Assembly: GCA_037355855.1 (NCBI GenBank)
Contig: CM074760.1
Span: forward strand, 3,216,501 to 3,280,500
DNA length: 64,000 nucleotides
Reading direction: 5' to 3'
Origin: Pseudo-nitzschia pungens
Lineage: Eukaryota > Bacillariophyta > Bacillariophyceae > Bacillariales > Bacillariaceae
Within the stretch, counting starts at the first letter, position 1. Each line of letters begins with the position of its first letter. This document shows, piece after piece, positions 42,710 through 51,699 of this stretch. The notes beneath the pieces are model-generated. The model worked only from the letters and a program-made list of their open reading frames with translations, was not told where the DNA came from and did no database searches. The position numbers and the translations under genes are program-made.

Positions 42710-43798
42710 ATGAGGGACCACAAAGTGGTGGTTATGCCCGACAGCGCAACTCTGGGGCGGCAAGTAAGGGTTGCAGAATTTGCCGCCTCCCAAAGAACGA
42801 AAACCCCTTTGCCCAGACGCGCTTCAACCCCTGGTAACTCAAGACAACAAGGATCAAGTATTTTCCGCTCAAACAGTCCTGGGAAGCGACCCGTATCGCG
42901 TTCTCGCGATATTGTTCAAGAGGTCTATGATCGAATGGGAGTCAATTATGTTCGAGGTCAGAACTCTATCGAATTGTACGACAGCACTTCGGCAATTTCG
43001 ATCAGCTCCTTGACCACCAGGGAGCCCCACTCACCCGAGCGAGATGGTGCTGGTTCATCTATCGTGTCGAGATTGCCAGGGGTATACGGTCACGACGAAC
43101 AGCGCAGAGAAAGCAAAAATGGAGAATTAGGCATTCAAAAACCCCTTTCTATTTCGGTTGATACGAGACACGAATATGACGAGAAAGAAGAGGAACGTTT
43201 CTCCTACCGAAGTGGAAGATCGGTTTCCATCCGAAGTACAAGATCCGTGAAATCGATGTTGAGTGTCTTCAGTGGAGGAAGGAGTGAAGTCAGCAATATG
43301 ACCACTTTTTCTGCCTACAAAGCACCACACAAAATTGTCACTTCAACTCAAGAGACAATTGATGTTCGCAACGATGAAGACGTCGATATGTCGGTTGTAT
43401 CTATTGAAGACAGTCAATGGACAAATAAACAACAGCAGGAGGTCAAGAAGAAAACTCCGACACCTCCGTTTAGCCGGTCGTCGTCTTTCCAAAATTCGAG
43501 GATTGCGAATTCATCGAAAAATGTCACCACCCCTGCCAAAAGCGCGGAACGGGACGAAGAGATCGAGAGATTGGTCGAAGAAAAGCTTCAAGCGAAAATT
43601 GCAGAATTGACTGAAAGCTTCGAAGCGAAAATTCGCCAGATGGAGGCAGAGACCAATAAACGATTGGAGAAAATGGAAGCTAAACTGAAGGCACTCTCGA
43701 AGGAAGAATCGTTGCAAGTCGCAGCACCAAATCGAGCATTTTCGTATCAGAAACCAAGAGAGAGACACAGTTTCTCCTATGGAGGGTTTCGACTATAG
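42710..43798 (+). CDS. Uncharacterised Ser/Arg-rich protein with C-terminal coiled coil
   Basis: 362 aa in a single exon; the family is not recognised. Seen: N-terminal basic Ser/Pro stretches with R-R-A-S-T-P and S-N-S-P-G-K-R-P (possible phosphorylation sites); a short ordered-looking segment I-V-Q-E-V-Y-D-R-M-G-V-N-Y near residues 68-80; and an Arg/Ser-rich middle part. A Glu/Lys heptad-like region runs from about 280 to 335 (E-R-L-V-E-E-K-L-Q-A-K-I...K-R-L-E-K-M-E-A-K-L), and the end is F-S-Y-G-G-F-R. A cytoskeletal or scaffold role would be a guess. The ATG is preceded by CTCAAA and in-frame stops. Confidence 0.75.
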   Translation: MRDHKVVVMPDSATLGRQVRVAEFAASQRTKTPLPRRASTPGNSRQQGSSIFRSNSPGKRPVSRSRDIVQEVYDRMGVNYVRGQNSIELYDSTSAISISSLTTREPHSPERDGAGSSIVSRLPGVYGHDEQRRESKNGELGIQKPLSISVDTRHEYDEKEEERFSYRSGRSVSIRSTRSVKSMLSVFSGGRSEVSNMTTFSAYKAPHKIVTSTQETIDVRNDEDVDMSVVSIEDSQWTNKQQQEVKKKTPTPPFSRSSSFQNSRIANSSKNVTTPAKSAERDEEIERLVEEKLQAKIAELTESFEAKIRQMEAETNKRLEKMEAKLKALSKEESLQVAAPNRAFSYQKPRERHSFSYGGFRL

Positions 43799-44486
43799 GG
43801 GAAAGCTGCGAGCCCAAATGTAGTATATCTTTCCACGATGGAATTTTGTCGAGCAACTATTATTGTGAATAGTGTGAGTTCAAAGTCGTAAGTGAAGTCA
43901 AGTCAATATTAATAGATATCACTACCGTGTGTGATTCTATAATTTATGCAAGGCATCACACGCTTCTCAGAGGAAAGTTATCAACTGCGATCAGATGTGG
44001 GATCAGAGTGAAAGAAAGCTCTAATGAAAGTTATGATTTTCATGCCCGTAAACCGTGATACGGAGTAAGGAGCGACCTGGAACTTTGACCCAAAATCATT
44101 TTGAAGCAACCTAAAGAAACGAGACCTTTCAGCTTTAAAATATCTTCTGTATTCCATTCATTCGTGCACGGAATGTCCCGATACAGAAAAATCCATTCAT
44201 CAAACCACACACACATAAACATACACATACAGTTAAAAATACAATCACAGAAAACGAGGGAGGAGTTTGAAACTCAAATCTGCTATTGAAGAAGCGAACA
44301 GAATAGACGTCTAAGATTTCATAACCAGTATTTGGTCACTATGTGTTTCGCGAACCGTAGCTTGTTTTGAAATGAGTGTAGAAAGTGGTCCCAATCTTGA
44401 ATTTGCTGCGTGGAACCGAGCTTTCTGGCCTCGTCTGCGTTGGATTGCCACAACTCGCGTTCCCCTCATCCACCGAGTACAGAGTG
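43799..44486. other. Intergenic between convergent genes
   Basis: No repeat of note and no gene recognised. ORFs that enter from the next gene are shadows of its GC-rich low-complexity part. Confidence 0.5.
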
Positions 44487-46958
44487 TCATGTTTTGCGCG
44501 ACCTCTTTGCCGCACTTCCGGTAGCGGTCGCAGCGGCGGTGTTGGCAGAGGGTGCCTTTCCCTTGGTAGCATCGGTCGACGGCGCCTTGGGCAGAAGCAT
44601 CGCGGGGGACGAAGCCGCCGCGGCGGCGGCCGCTGCGGCGGCTGCCGCTACGGCCACCGCCGAGGAAGGCAAGGCGGCGGTGGCGGTGGCAGACGGAGCC
44701 ACCACCGCGGGCTTCGCGGCGGTTGCCCGTTTCGTTGCCGCGCTGCTCGCTGCCGCGGGAGAGTTCTTTGCTCTCGCCGCAGCCTTCGCGGCGGTCGATC
44801 CGGCAGCCGGAGGCTTGGACGCTTGCGTGGGGCTCTTGCTGTTGGTGGACGACGCGTCGCTCTTGCGTTTCCGTTTGACGGTCTTTTTCTTGGTGGTGGT
44901 GGTGGTGGTGGTCGCCGTCGCGCCCGCGTTGTTTCCCGATGCGGATTTGGAACCGTCGGCGCCGACCCCCTTTTTGGCCGCCACCTTGCCCTTTCCGGCT
45001 GCCTGGACCGTTTTTCGTTTCGTCGCTTTGCTTTTTGTGGCGGAGCCCGTGGCGCTGGTCGCCGAAGCCGCCGGTTTGGGAGGAGGCGCAATCCCAAACA
45101 AACTCTCCTCGTCCAAAACCTTGTCTTCCGGAGCGACAGCTGCCCCTCCCATGCGCGACAATCGGAGACGCTTCGATTGGAGCTGGCCTTCTCTCTGCAG
45201 GAGCATTTTTTGGAGCGTCACCAGAGTGATAACGTCCTTTCTCACGGTATCGTACAGATCGCACACTCGTTTCGTGGGAAGGGGCCGTTGCGGAATATTC
45301 AGTTCGCCCAGGATCTGGTCCATCTTCGTCAGCAGCGACTTGTTGATGCCCGAGGGTCCACCGGTGGCGGGTGGGAGGAGTCGTCCCGATTGCAGATAGG
45401 GATGGTGCGGCATCGGGACCGGAGCCGTCGAGGCAAAGTAGTCGTCCAAAACATCCAGGGATTCGATCGTTTCCCCGCCGTCGGTGGCGTTGTTTTTGGC
45501 GCTGCCGTCGTTGGTACCGGCAATTTCGCCGGCGACATTTGCCGCCGAGGTCGGTACCGGCGTGGCCGTGCGCGACGGAGCGCGAGAGGAGGAAACGGTG
45601 GACACCGCAGCGGAAGCCGACGCCCCTCTCGCCGCTCCCGCCGCCGCGGATGCCGCCGCCACGGATTTGCCTCTCCCGGCCGTCGTTCCCGCGGCCAATA
45701 CGTGTCCCCCGTTTTTCTTGAGCTTTCGCAGCTGCGCCTCGATCGTCTTGAGCTCCTTCCGGAGCCTGAGTTCTTCTTCCTCTTCGTCCTTGCTGCGCCT
45801 CCACAATCGATCCAGGTGCCGACGCCGTTCCCGTTCCCTCGTGTAGTCGAACATCTTGTTGGTGGTGCCCGTTCCGATGTGCGCGATGAGGGGCTGGTGG
45901 TGTTTGGAAGAGGTGGCCAGTGCCCGGGCGGCGGCCGATTCCAGGAGCAGATTGTTGGCTTTCTCCTGCTGGGCTGCTGCTTGGACCGATGTTCCGGCAC
46001 CATCCTTGGGAGCGGAGGCGGCAGCTGCGGCGGCGGTCGACGCCGCGGCACCGCCAACGGCGCTTGCCGCCGCTGCTTTTGTTGCTGATGTTGCTGCTGC
46101 CGCCGCTGTTGTTCCCGATGGCGCCGATGCCGAGGAGGAAGCAGCCGCAGCCGCCGCCGCCTTGGCTGCCTCCGCGGAAAGAGTCATCGCCTCGGTGGCC
46201 GCCTCCTGCGCAATCCGGACCTGCGCCAAAGTGGCCGCAACTCCGTAGTATCGGTGCTGCAAGTCTTCGATCTTTCTCGGACACAACTTCCCCGCATCAT
46301 TGATCTTGGCGTTGGAATTGGCATTCGCATTCGCATTGATATTGGCATTGTTGCTGTTGTACTCGAGACCGAATCGATCCAGGATTATCGGCCACCGACA
46401 CTCAAAAGTTCGCGCCAGCTCCATGAGCCGATCGGTTTCGCTCCTGGTCCACGATTCGCTCCGCAGGTGGGCGTTGTATTCGTCGGTCGTGTAAACGACG
46501 GGATCCATGTGGATGTCGAATTTCGCGTAGGGATAATCCGTGTACTCGACGTTCTTTCGGACCCAGTGGTGGAACATGGCACCGTCGGTGCGGCTGGACG
46601 AGACAAAGGGCGCCCAGGTCCACGGCCGGGCCCGTTTCGAAGACGAGATCCACTTGCTTCCCACCTTGACCCTGGTTTCTTTTTGGTCCCGTGCAGGGCC
46701 CTCCCGGGTGTCTCCGAATGGCTTGGAAGCGGCGGTGGTCGTGGCCGCCGTGGTGAACGTGGGAACGATCGGGGGCAGACTGGCCGAGGCGGAATCCTGG
46801 TTCTTCCCCTTGAGCAGGTTCATGACCTCCTTTGACATACCGGCGATCTCGACCGCGGAAGGACCCGGCGCACCGGGCTTCCCGCCGTTCGCCGAGGAAA
46901 GACGACCGGGAACGGAGGACGCCGCTGTCGGCGCCAGTATCTGGGCAACGTCTCCCAT
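44487..46958 (-). CDS. DMAP1/SWC4-like subunit of NuA4/SWR1 chromatin complexes
   Basis: 823 aa, single exon, starting at an ATG (M-G-D-V-A-Q-I-L, like the M-A-D-V-R-D-I-L of animal DMAP1). An upstream GTG is rejected. Seen: G-M-S-K-E-V-M-N-L-L near 40-50; residues 100-165 with R-P-W-T-W-A-P-F, F-H-H-W-V-R and Y-P-Y-A-K-F-D; a SANT/Myb-like domain S-W-T-R-S-E-T-D-R-L...F-E-C-R-W-P-I-I-L-D-R-F at about 168-240; a helical segment near 390-430; and a conserved C-terminal helix pair. Long Ala/Lys-rich tracts follow. In other eukaryotes this subunit links histone H2A.Z exchange and H4 acetylation. An insert of Asn/Ala repeats interrupts the SANT region. Confidence 0.88.
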   Translation of the reverse strand: MGDVAQILAPTAASSVPGRLSSANGGKPGAPGPSAVEIAGMSKEVMNLLKGKNQDSASASLPPIVPTFTTAATTTAASKPFGDTREGPARDQKETRVKVGSKWISSSKRARPWTWAPFVSSSRTDGAMFHHWVRKNVEYTDYPYAKFDIHMDPVVYTTDEYNAHLRSESWTRSETDRLMELARTFECRWPIILDRFGLEYNSNNANINANANANSNAKINDAGKLCPRKIEDLQHRYYGVAATLAQVRIAQEAATEAMTLSAEAAKAAAAAAASSSASAPSGTTAAAAATSATKAAAASAVGGAAASTAAAAAASAPKDGAGTSVQAAAQQEKANNLLLESAAARALATSSKHHQPLIAHIGTGTTNKMFDYTRERERRRHLDRLWRRSKDEEEEELRLRKELKTIEAQLRKLKKNGGHVLAAGTTAGRGKSVAAASAAAGAARGASASAAVSTVSSSRAPSRTATPVPTSAANVAGEIAGTNDGSAKNNATDGGETIESLDVLDDYFASTAPVPMPHHPYLQSGRLLPPATGGPSGINKSLLTKMDQILGELNIPQRPLPTKRVCDLYDTVRKDVITLVTLQKMLLQREGQLQSKRLRLSRMGGAAVAPEDKVLDEESLFGIAPPPKPAASATSATGSATKSKATKRKTVQAAGKGKVAAKKGVGADGSKSASGNNAGATATTTTTTTKKKTVKRKRKSDASSTNSKSPTQASKPPAAGSTAAKAAARAKNSPAAASSAATKRATAAKPAVVAPSATATAALPSSAVAVAAAAAAAAAAAASSPAMLLPKAPSTDATKGKAPSANTAAATATGSAAKRSRKT

Positions 46959-47982
46959 TCTGGCTGTTCTCGCTTGCGGTTTGAACACGAAGTTATTGGG
47001 TAATTACGGGCCCGCGTTGAGTGGTAGTAGAATGATACTATTGTTGTCGTCTGTCTTTCGCAGCGTTGGTGGCCGTAGTCCTATCTTTCTCGCCGCCATG
47101 CAAAGCAAGTATCGGATTGCTTGCGAAGGGAGTTGTAGAGATATGAAGTAAGTTGTATATTGTTGCGTTGGATTGCTATTGGGAAGTGCTTGTGCCGTCT
47201 CTTCGTATTTGGCATCCCCCGTTCAATCGACTTGACCAAACACTGTTGGGAGTTGGGTGTTGGGTGTTGCATGTTGGATGCAAATGAAGACGAAACAACA
47301 CTGACATGTACCGATATGGGCCTCTAGCTCTGTGATATGCAGATTATGTTATTACTTATCGTACATATTTGGACATGTTGGGAATATCAAGCATCACTAC
47401 TACTCGTACGGTAGGGCTACTGGTTAAGGTTAAACCTTACTTGTACCCGTAACATAATGCACTTGCTGTACGGTACAGTTTCTCATGTAGTACAAAGTAA
47501 TACCGTACGAAGTACGATACGTAACTTTTAGGGCCGCGAACATCATGATGAGATGATGAGAGACAACCGACCCCTTTTCTTGTTTCGAAAGTTAGCGATG
47601 AAGATGATGAAGTTAACGGCCGTCCGGGCGCGGGATTTTTAGTGCGTAAGGTTACCGTAAGATTTTATCGTACCGTACGGTACGTACGATCGAAACCGAG
47701 ACTGAAACCTCATTCCGAAGCGACACCAAACCCACCGTAGAAGGCACCGTATTCGACCCGTAAATAGCGTATCCGTCACAATCTTTTCACCTTCTTTGAA
47801 CCTGTGACACATCATACTCTCTGCTCTCTGTTGCACATCATTGAATACAATCGAACGCGGGAGCCACAGTGCAGACCATCGAATCAATCACTCTGATCGA
47901 TCGATACAAAAAAGAAACGAAACGAAACGAAACGAAACAAAGCAAAACAAAGCAAAGCAAAACAAAACGATTGAACTTTACC
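46959..47982. other. Divergent intergenic region
   Basis: Shared upstream region of two divergent genes. 47400-47700 is dense in GTAAGGTTAC, CGTACGGTAC and TTACTTGTAC words. AAACGAAACGAAACAAAGC pentamer-type repeats (47915-47970) lie in the leader of the plus-strand gene. No gene is recognised. Confidence 0.5.
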
Positions 47983-48654
47983 ATGCCCAAAACCAACCCA
48001 ACAAAAGCGAGAACACCGTCGGCCAAGCGTCGCCTGGAATTCGGTGATGACGACCAGTCGAAGAAAAACAACCAGTCGTCGACGCCGGTTGTGACCAATG
48101 TGTCTAGCGTTGAGCTCGATGCCAACGTCAAGGTCAATGCCAACGTCAACGTCGTGACGGGAACCCCTGTAAAAAAGAAACGACGCCGCGAGGACGGAGT
48201 CATCACCGGTTACTTTTCGTCTCCCACCAAGACCATTGTTGCCGAGGAAAAGAAGGCAGCACTCGTCACACCCGAAAAGGACGAATCCCAACCGCAACCG
48301 CAACCACAACCACAAACAGCGCAACCCATCGGTACCACAACCACCACCACCACCACCACCAGCACGCACGTTCCGAAATACATCCACAAGAATCTCGATT
48401 ACAAGCGCCGCGGAACCGCCGTCCTGAGCGAGGCGATGAAGACCGTGTTTTGGCTGGTGGAGGAGCACTGCGGGATCCCGGAAAACTTCGAAAACGATCG
48501 CCGATACGGTCCGCTCAGCGGGACGTGCTTCGAGGAACGCCTCGTTCGCGCGTACGACACCGGCAAGCTCCGGCCGGCCGATCCCTCCGTCGAAATCTGC
48601 ACGCAGTGCGCCGAGCTGGGGCACGGGCGGGACGACTGCCCGCAATTGATCTAG
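47983..48654 (+). CDS. Small CCHC zinc-knuckle protein with PIP-like peptide
   Basis: 223 aa. I start at ACCATGCCC, because the in-frame upstream extension is encoded by an AAACG repeat. Seen: a basic N-terminus (K-R-R-L-E-F); a KKKRRR cluster followed by D-G-V-I-T-G-Y-F (71-78), which resembles a PCNA-interacting peptide but lacks the first Gln; a Gln-Pro and Thr repeat; a conserved-looking globular part Y-I-H-K-N-L-D-Y-K-R-R-G-T-A-V-L...F-W-L-V-E-E-H-C near 130-200; and a canonical C-terminal knuckle (C206, C209, H214, C219; C-x2-C-x4-H-x4-C). The family is not recognised. Nuclear nucleic-acid binding is inferred. Confidence 0.8.
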   Translation: MPKTNPTKARTPSAKRRLEFGDDDQSKKNNQSSTPVVTNVSSVELDANVKVNANVNVVTGTPVKKKRRREDGVITGYFSSPTKTIVAEEKKAALVTPEKDESQPQPQPQPQTAQPIGTTTTTTTTTSTHVPKYIHKNLDYKRRGTAVLSEAMKTVFWLVEEHCGIPENFENDRRYGPLSGTCFEERLVRAYDTGKLRPADPSVEICTQCAELGHGRDDCPQLI

Positions 48655-49332
48655 CGGCACACCAACCAAGCAAGCAAGGAAGGAAGGAAGCAAGGAAGCA
48701 AGGAAGGAAGGAAGCCAGCAGACCGGACGGACGGATGGATCGATGCATGCATGCATGCCCGGGGGAGGGGGATGGATGGATCGATCGATTCGATTCGAAC
48801 CGAACCGAACCGAACAATAGATTCGACGCTCGGCGTGCGCTCGAGCTCGAAGAGCCAAAACGTGCGTACGTTTGGTTCGAATGAATGAATGAATGAATGA
48901 ATCAGTTCCGTCGGATCAGTCGACGACCCAATATTTAGGTTGAACGGGACGTCTGCGGACGCATGTACCGCATTACAAAACACGAGCAGCGATTCCATCA
49001 TAATGATTCATGTTTCAATCTGAAAATGATAAATACTTTAATCAATCTAAGTACTACAACTGTTACACGCACGGAAATGAGTTGCCGGCACTCACCGCTG
49101 GGATACAACGAACCATAAGTCTCAAGCAAGCTCCTTACTACCTACCTATACATGCATTGGAGCGATTGCGATTCAAAAGCACTGGCCCGAACTTCGTGAC
49201 GGTTGTGACGAACATCTTGCTCACGAAATTCATCACACACTCGTATACAGTGTTGCAGTGGGATGATAGGTGTACACGCGGTGATCCTATTGATGATTAC
49301 AAAGTACTACTGTGTTTCCTTCTGCATCGCGG
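48655..49332. other. Intergenic
   Basis: GGAAGGAAGGAAGC (48675-48720), GGATGGATCGATGCATGC (48731-48756), CCGAACCGAAC and TGAATGAATGAA microsatellites. No gene is recognised. Confidence 0.5.
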
Positions 49333-50691
49333 CTACGAGAGCAGATTCACCAATGCGAACCACTCGCAGGGGTTGCTGGGAGCGGCTTGCCACCAAAATC
49401 CCGGGGAGTGTCGAATCCACGAATTTTCCGCCAGATCAAAGTCTCGCTCCAGGGGTGACCCCCATCCCTCGGGGCGGACGATGCCGGTGAGTTGGCTCAG
49501 ACAGTCGTTTCGCGTCGCAAAGTGGCCCTGTCCGGAACTGATCCCGCCGAACAAACCGGCATCGGACACGCTTCCCTCGACGTACAGGACGGGAGAGTCG
49601 TTTCGTTTGCCGTCCGTGGGACCGTGTTTGTTCCGGACGTAATTGGCCACCAGCATGGACATGGCAATGTCTTCGCAATTCTTGTGCTTGTCGACGAGGT
49701 CCTTGATTTCTTTTGGAAAGAAAGCGTCGTCGCTGTACAATTCCAGGTACTTGGAATGCAAGAAACTGGCCTTGGTCAATATAATGTTGAACCTTTGTCT
49801 CCAATAAATCTTTGGCCAGAGGTGATACACGAATTGTTGGCTTGGAATTTGCGGGTCGTCCGAGGCTTGCGGCCGAGCGGAAGAAACCGCTAGACGGGGA
49901 TAAAATCCCACCATCGCATCGGGATGCTCCTTCCAGGCCAAAAAGGCTTCTCGGAGCGAGGAACAGTCCACGCGTATGTCGTCGTCTACCATGAAGATGG
50001 AGGTGGTTCGGAGTTGCGGTATGGGTTCGAATCGAGCATTCAATGAATCCCTGGCTTTTTTTAACACGGTCACCGGGACTCGATTCCCGTTGGAACCGGC
50101 GGTTTGTTCCAGCGGCTCGTCTTTCGGAGCTCGCAGGGGTGGATTGATTCCCCAAAAGAAAGCGTCGGAGGGTGGCTCGTTAGCCTGGTCCGCCCATACC
50201 ACGAATACTTCGCCCACGTCGTATCGCCTTCCGCAGGTATCGGCATAGTGTTGTACCGCCCGTTTCAATCGTTCTGGTCGTCGAAAGGTATTGATCACCA
50301 CGGCATAGGAGGATGGAGACGATGATGGGGAGGAAACCGAAACCGAATCTGGTCGTTGGAAGGCATCGTGACCGATTCCGCGAAAGCAACGATCCCAGAT
50401 TCCGACGAAGGCAATCAGCAGAATCCAAAGAGTGACCATTCCGAAACAAACCTTGGTCCGCACTGCAAACAATCTCCACCGCATCGTGCACTTTCGAACG
50501 TAGAGCGAAAGAACGGTGCGCCTTAGTTTGTCGCGTGGATGTGCGCGTCCGCGTCCGCATCCTTCCTTTTTGTTGTCACAATTGCATCCTTTGCCAACCC
50601 CTCCAACTACTCTCCCCATCGGCGATGATGGTGGCGTTGTTGCATGGGCTCCATTTTGAACCTCTCGATTCCTTAGGGTTGCTAGAACCAT
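49333..50691 (-). CDS. Exostosin-like glycosyltransferase, GT64 family, type II membrane protein
   Basis: 452 aa, starting at the ATG at 50691; an upstream TTG is rejected. Seen: a basic cytosolic N-terminus; one transmembrane anchor (V-C-F-G-M-V-T-L-W-I-L-L-I-A-F-V-G-I) near 80-97; and a luminal domain opening with Y-A-V-V-I-N-T-F-R-R-P-E-R-L. It contains F-M-V-D-D-D-I-R-V-D with the DxD metal/nucleotide-sugar site near 235, G-F-Y-P-R, and the C-terminal C-E-D-I-A-M-S-M-L-V-A-N block. These are features of the GT64 domain of exostosins and EXTL2. Such enzymes transfer N-acetylhexosamine in the Golgi or ER. Acceptor unknown. Confidence 0.87.
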   Translation of the reverse strand: MVLATLRNREVQNGAHATTPPSSPMGRVVGGVGKGCNCDNKKEGCGRGRAHPRDKLRRTVLSLYVRKCTMRWRLFAVRTKVCFGMVTLWILLIAFVGIWDRCFRGIGHDAFQRPDSVSVSSPSSSPSSYAVVINTFRRPERLKRAVQHYADTCGRRYDVGEVFVVWADQANEPPSDAFFWGINPPLRAPKDEPLEQTAGSNGNRVPVTVLKKARDSLNARFEPIPQLRTTSIFMVDDDIRVDCSSLREAFLAWKEHPDAMVGFYPRLAVSSARPQASDDPQIPSQQFVYHLWPKIYWRQRFNIILTKASFLHSKYLELYSDDAFFPKEIKDLVDKHKNCEDIAMSMLVANYVRNKHGPTDGKRNDSPVLYVEGSVSDAGLFGGISSGQGHFATRNDCLSQLTGIVRPEGWGSPLERDFDLAENSWIRHSPGFWWQAAPSNPCEWFALVNLLS

Positions 50692-51699
50692 GGAAATGGA
50701 ATGAAAAAGATTATGCAATTTGTTTCAAATAATGGGTTACGGTCGCTTGGTCCGACCTCACAGCCATTGTGGTTCTAATCAAACTTGCTTCTAATTCACT
50801 TATTTTTTTTAAAGTATCATCAAATTTTCAAAAATAATCGAGTGACCGACTCACTCACTCTCTTATGAGGTTCCCCCACCTATCGTACGAGTAAGACTTG
50901 GTCCGAGGACTTACAGTACGAATAGGAAGCACGTGCAGGTTTCAATAATCTGAATACGTAAGATTACCGTAGTTTATGTTGTTGCTTTGTGGAAACTGTT
51001 TCCGACCCGTTCGGCACATACTGTACCCGAAACTTGGTCACACGTAAGACCTTACCAATGAGTTTTGAGTTTTCGATTTTCGAATTGTTGTTCAAATCGA
51101 TAATTATTGGTTACAGTATTTCATTCTTAAAATTGCCTGAAATCTATTGCATTCGCGCTCGCTCGCCTTATTTTTAGCCATTCGTGTATGAGAAATATTT
51201 ATTTTGTCACCACAGACGCGTAAGACTTACCGTCACTAAAACCGTCGTTGGTCGCGTGTCCTATGTGATCCGGCGGTACGGATTCAAGTTGTGCAAACCA
51301 TGGGTCATACGCAGCTGACAGAAAATTATGTTGAATCTCAGTTGCCGCGACGTCAAAAAATTGGTTGCGCCGGAGTGAAATCGGTGAGCTTTGGTCATAT
51401 CACCCCGTCACTATCCCCTGCTTCGATCACATTCGACGACGGAAGTATCATTCACCAACCGCAGGCTTCCCTGCGAGTCCCCGATCAGGTTTCACACCCT
51501 TCCATTCTGCAAGACAACGCCAACGCTTCCATTGAACATAGGGTAGCTAAAACGGTTCTCGATCGGTCGATTATTCAGCTCGGCCATCGCCCTCCTTCTC
51601 AATCAAAACCTCGGATTCTAACAGCTAACAGATAAAACGACAACATCGGATCGAATCGCAACAACGAAAGAACTCGTGCTAGACGCAGTACAATAGAAC
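50692..51699. other. Divergent intergenic region with a possible upstream ORF
   Basis: GTAAGATTAC/GTAAGACTTAC words at 50890-51240. A plus-strand ORF of 112 codons (51300-51635) starts in a good context (AACCATGGGTC) and stops 64 bp before the next gene. It may be an upstream ORF, a small gene or an exon. It contains V-K-S-V-S-F-G-H but is otherwise unrecognised. Confidence 0.35.

Noticed and set aside
44385..46088. 567-codon plus ORF, Gly/Arg-rich
   Set aside because: Antisense shadow of the same gene; no motif and extreme composition.
44311..46284. 657-codon minus ORF rich in Gly and Arg
   Set aside because: Wrong-frame shadow of the GC-rich, Ala/Lys-rich part of the DMAP1/SWC4-like gene, whose own frame has clear domain motifs.
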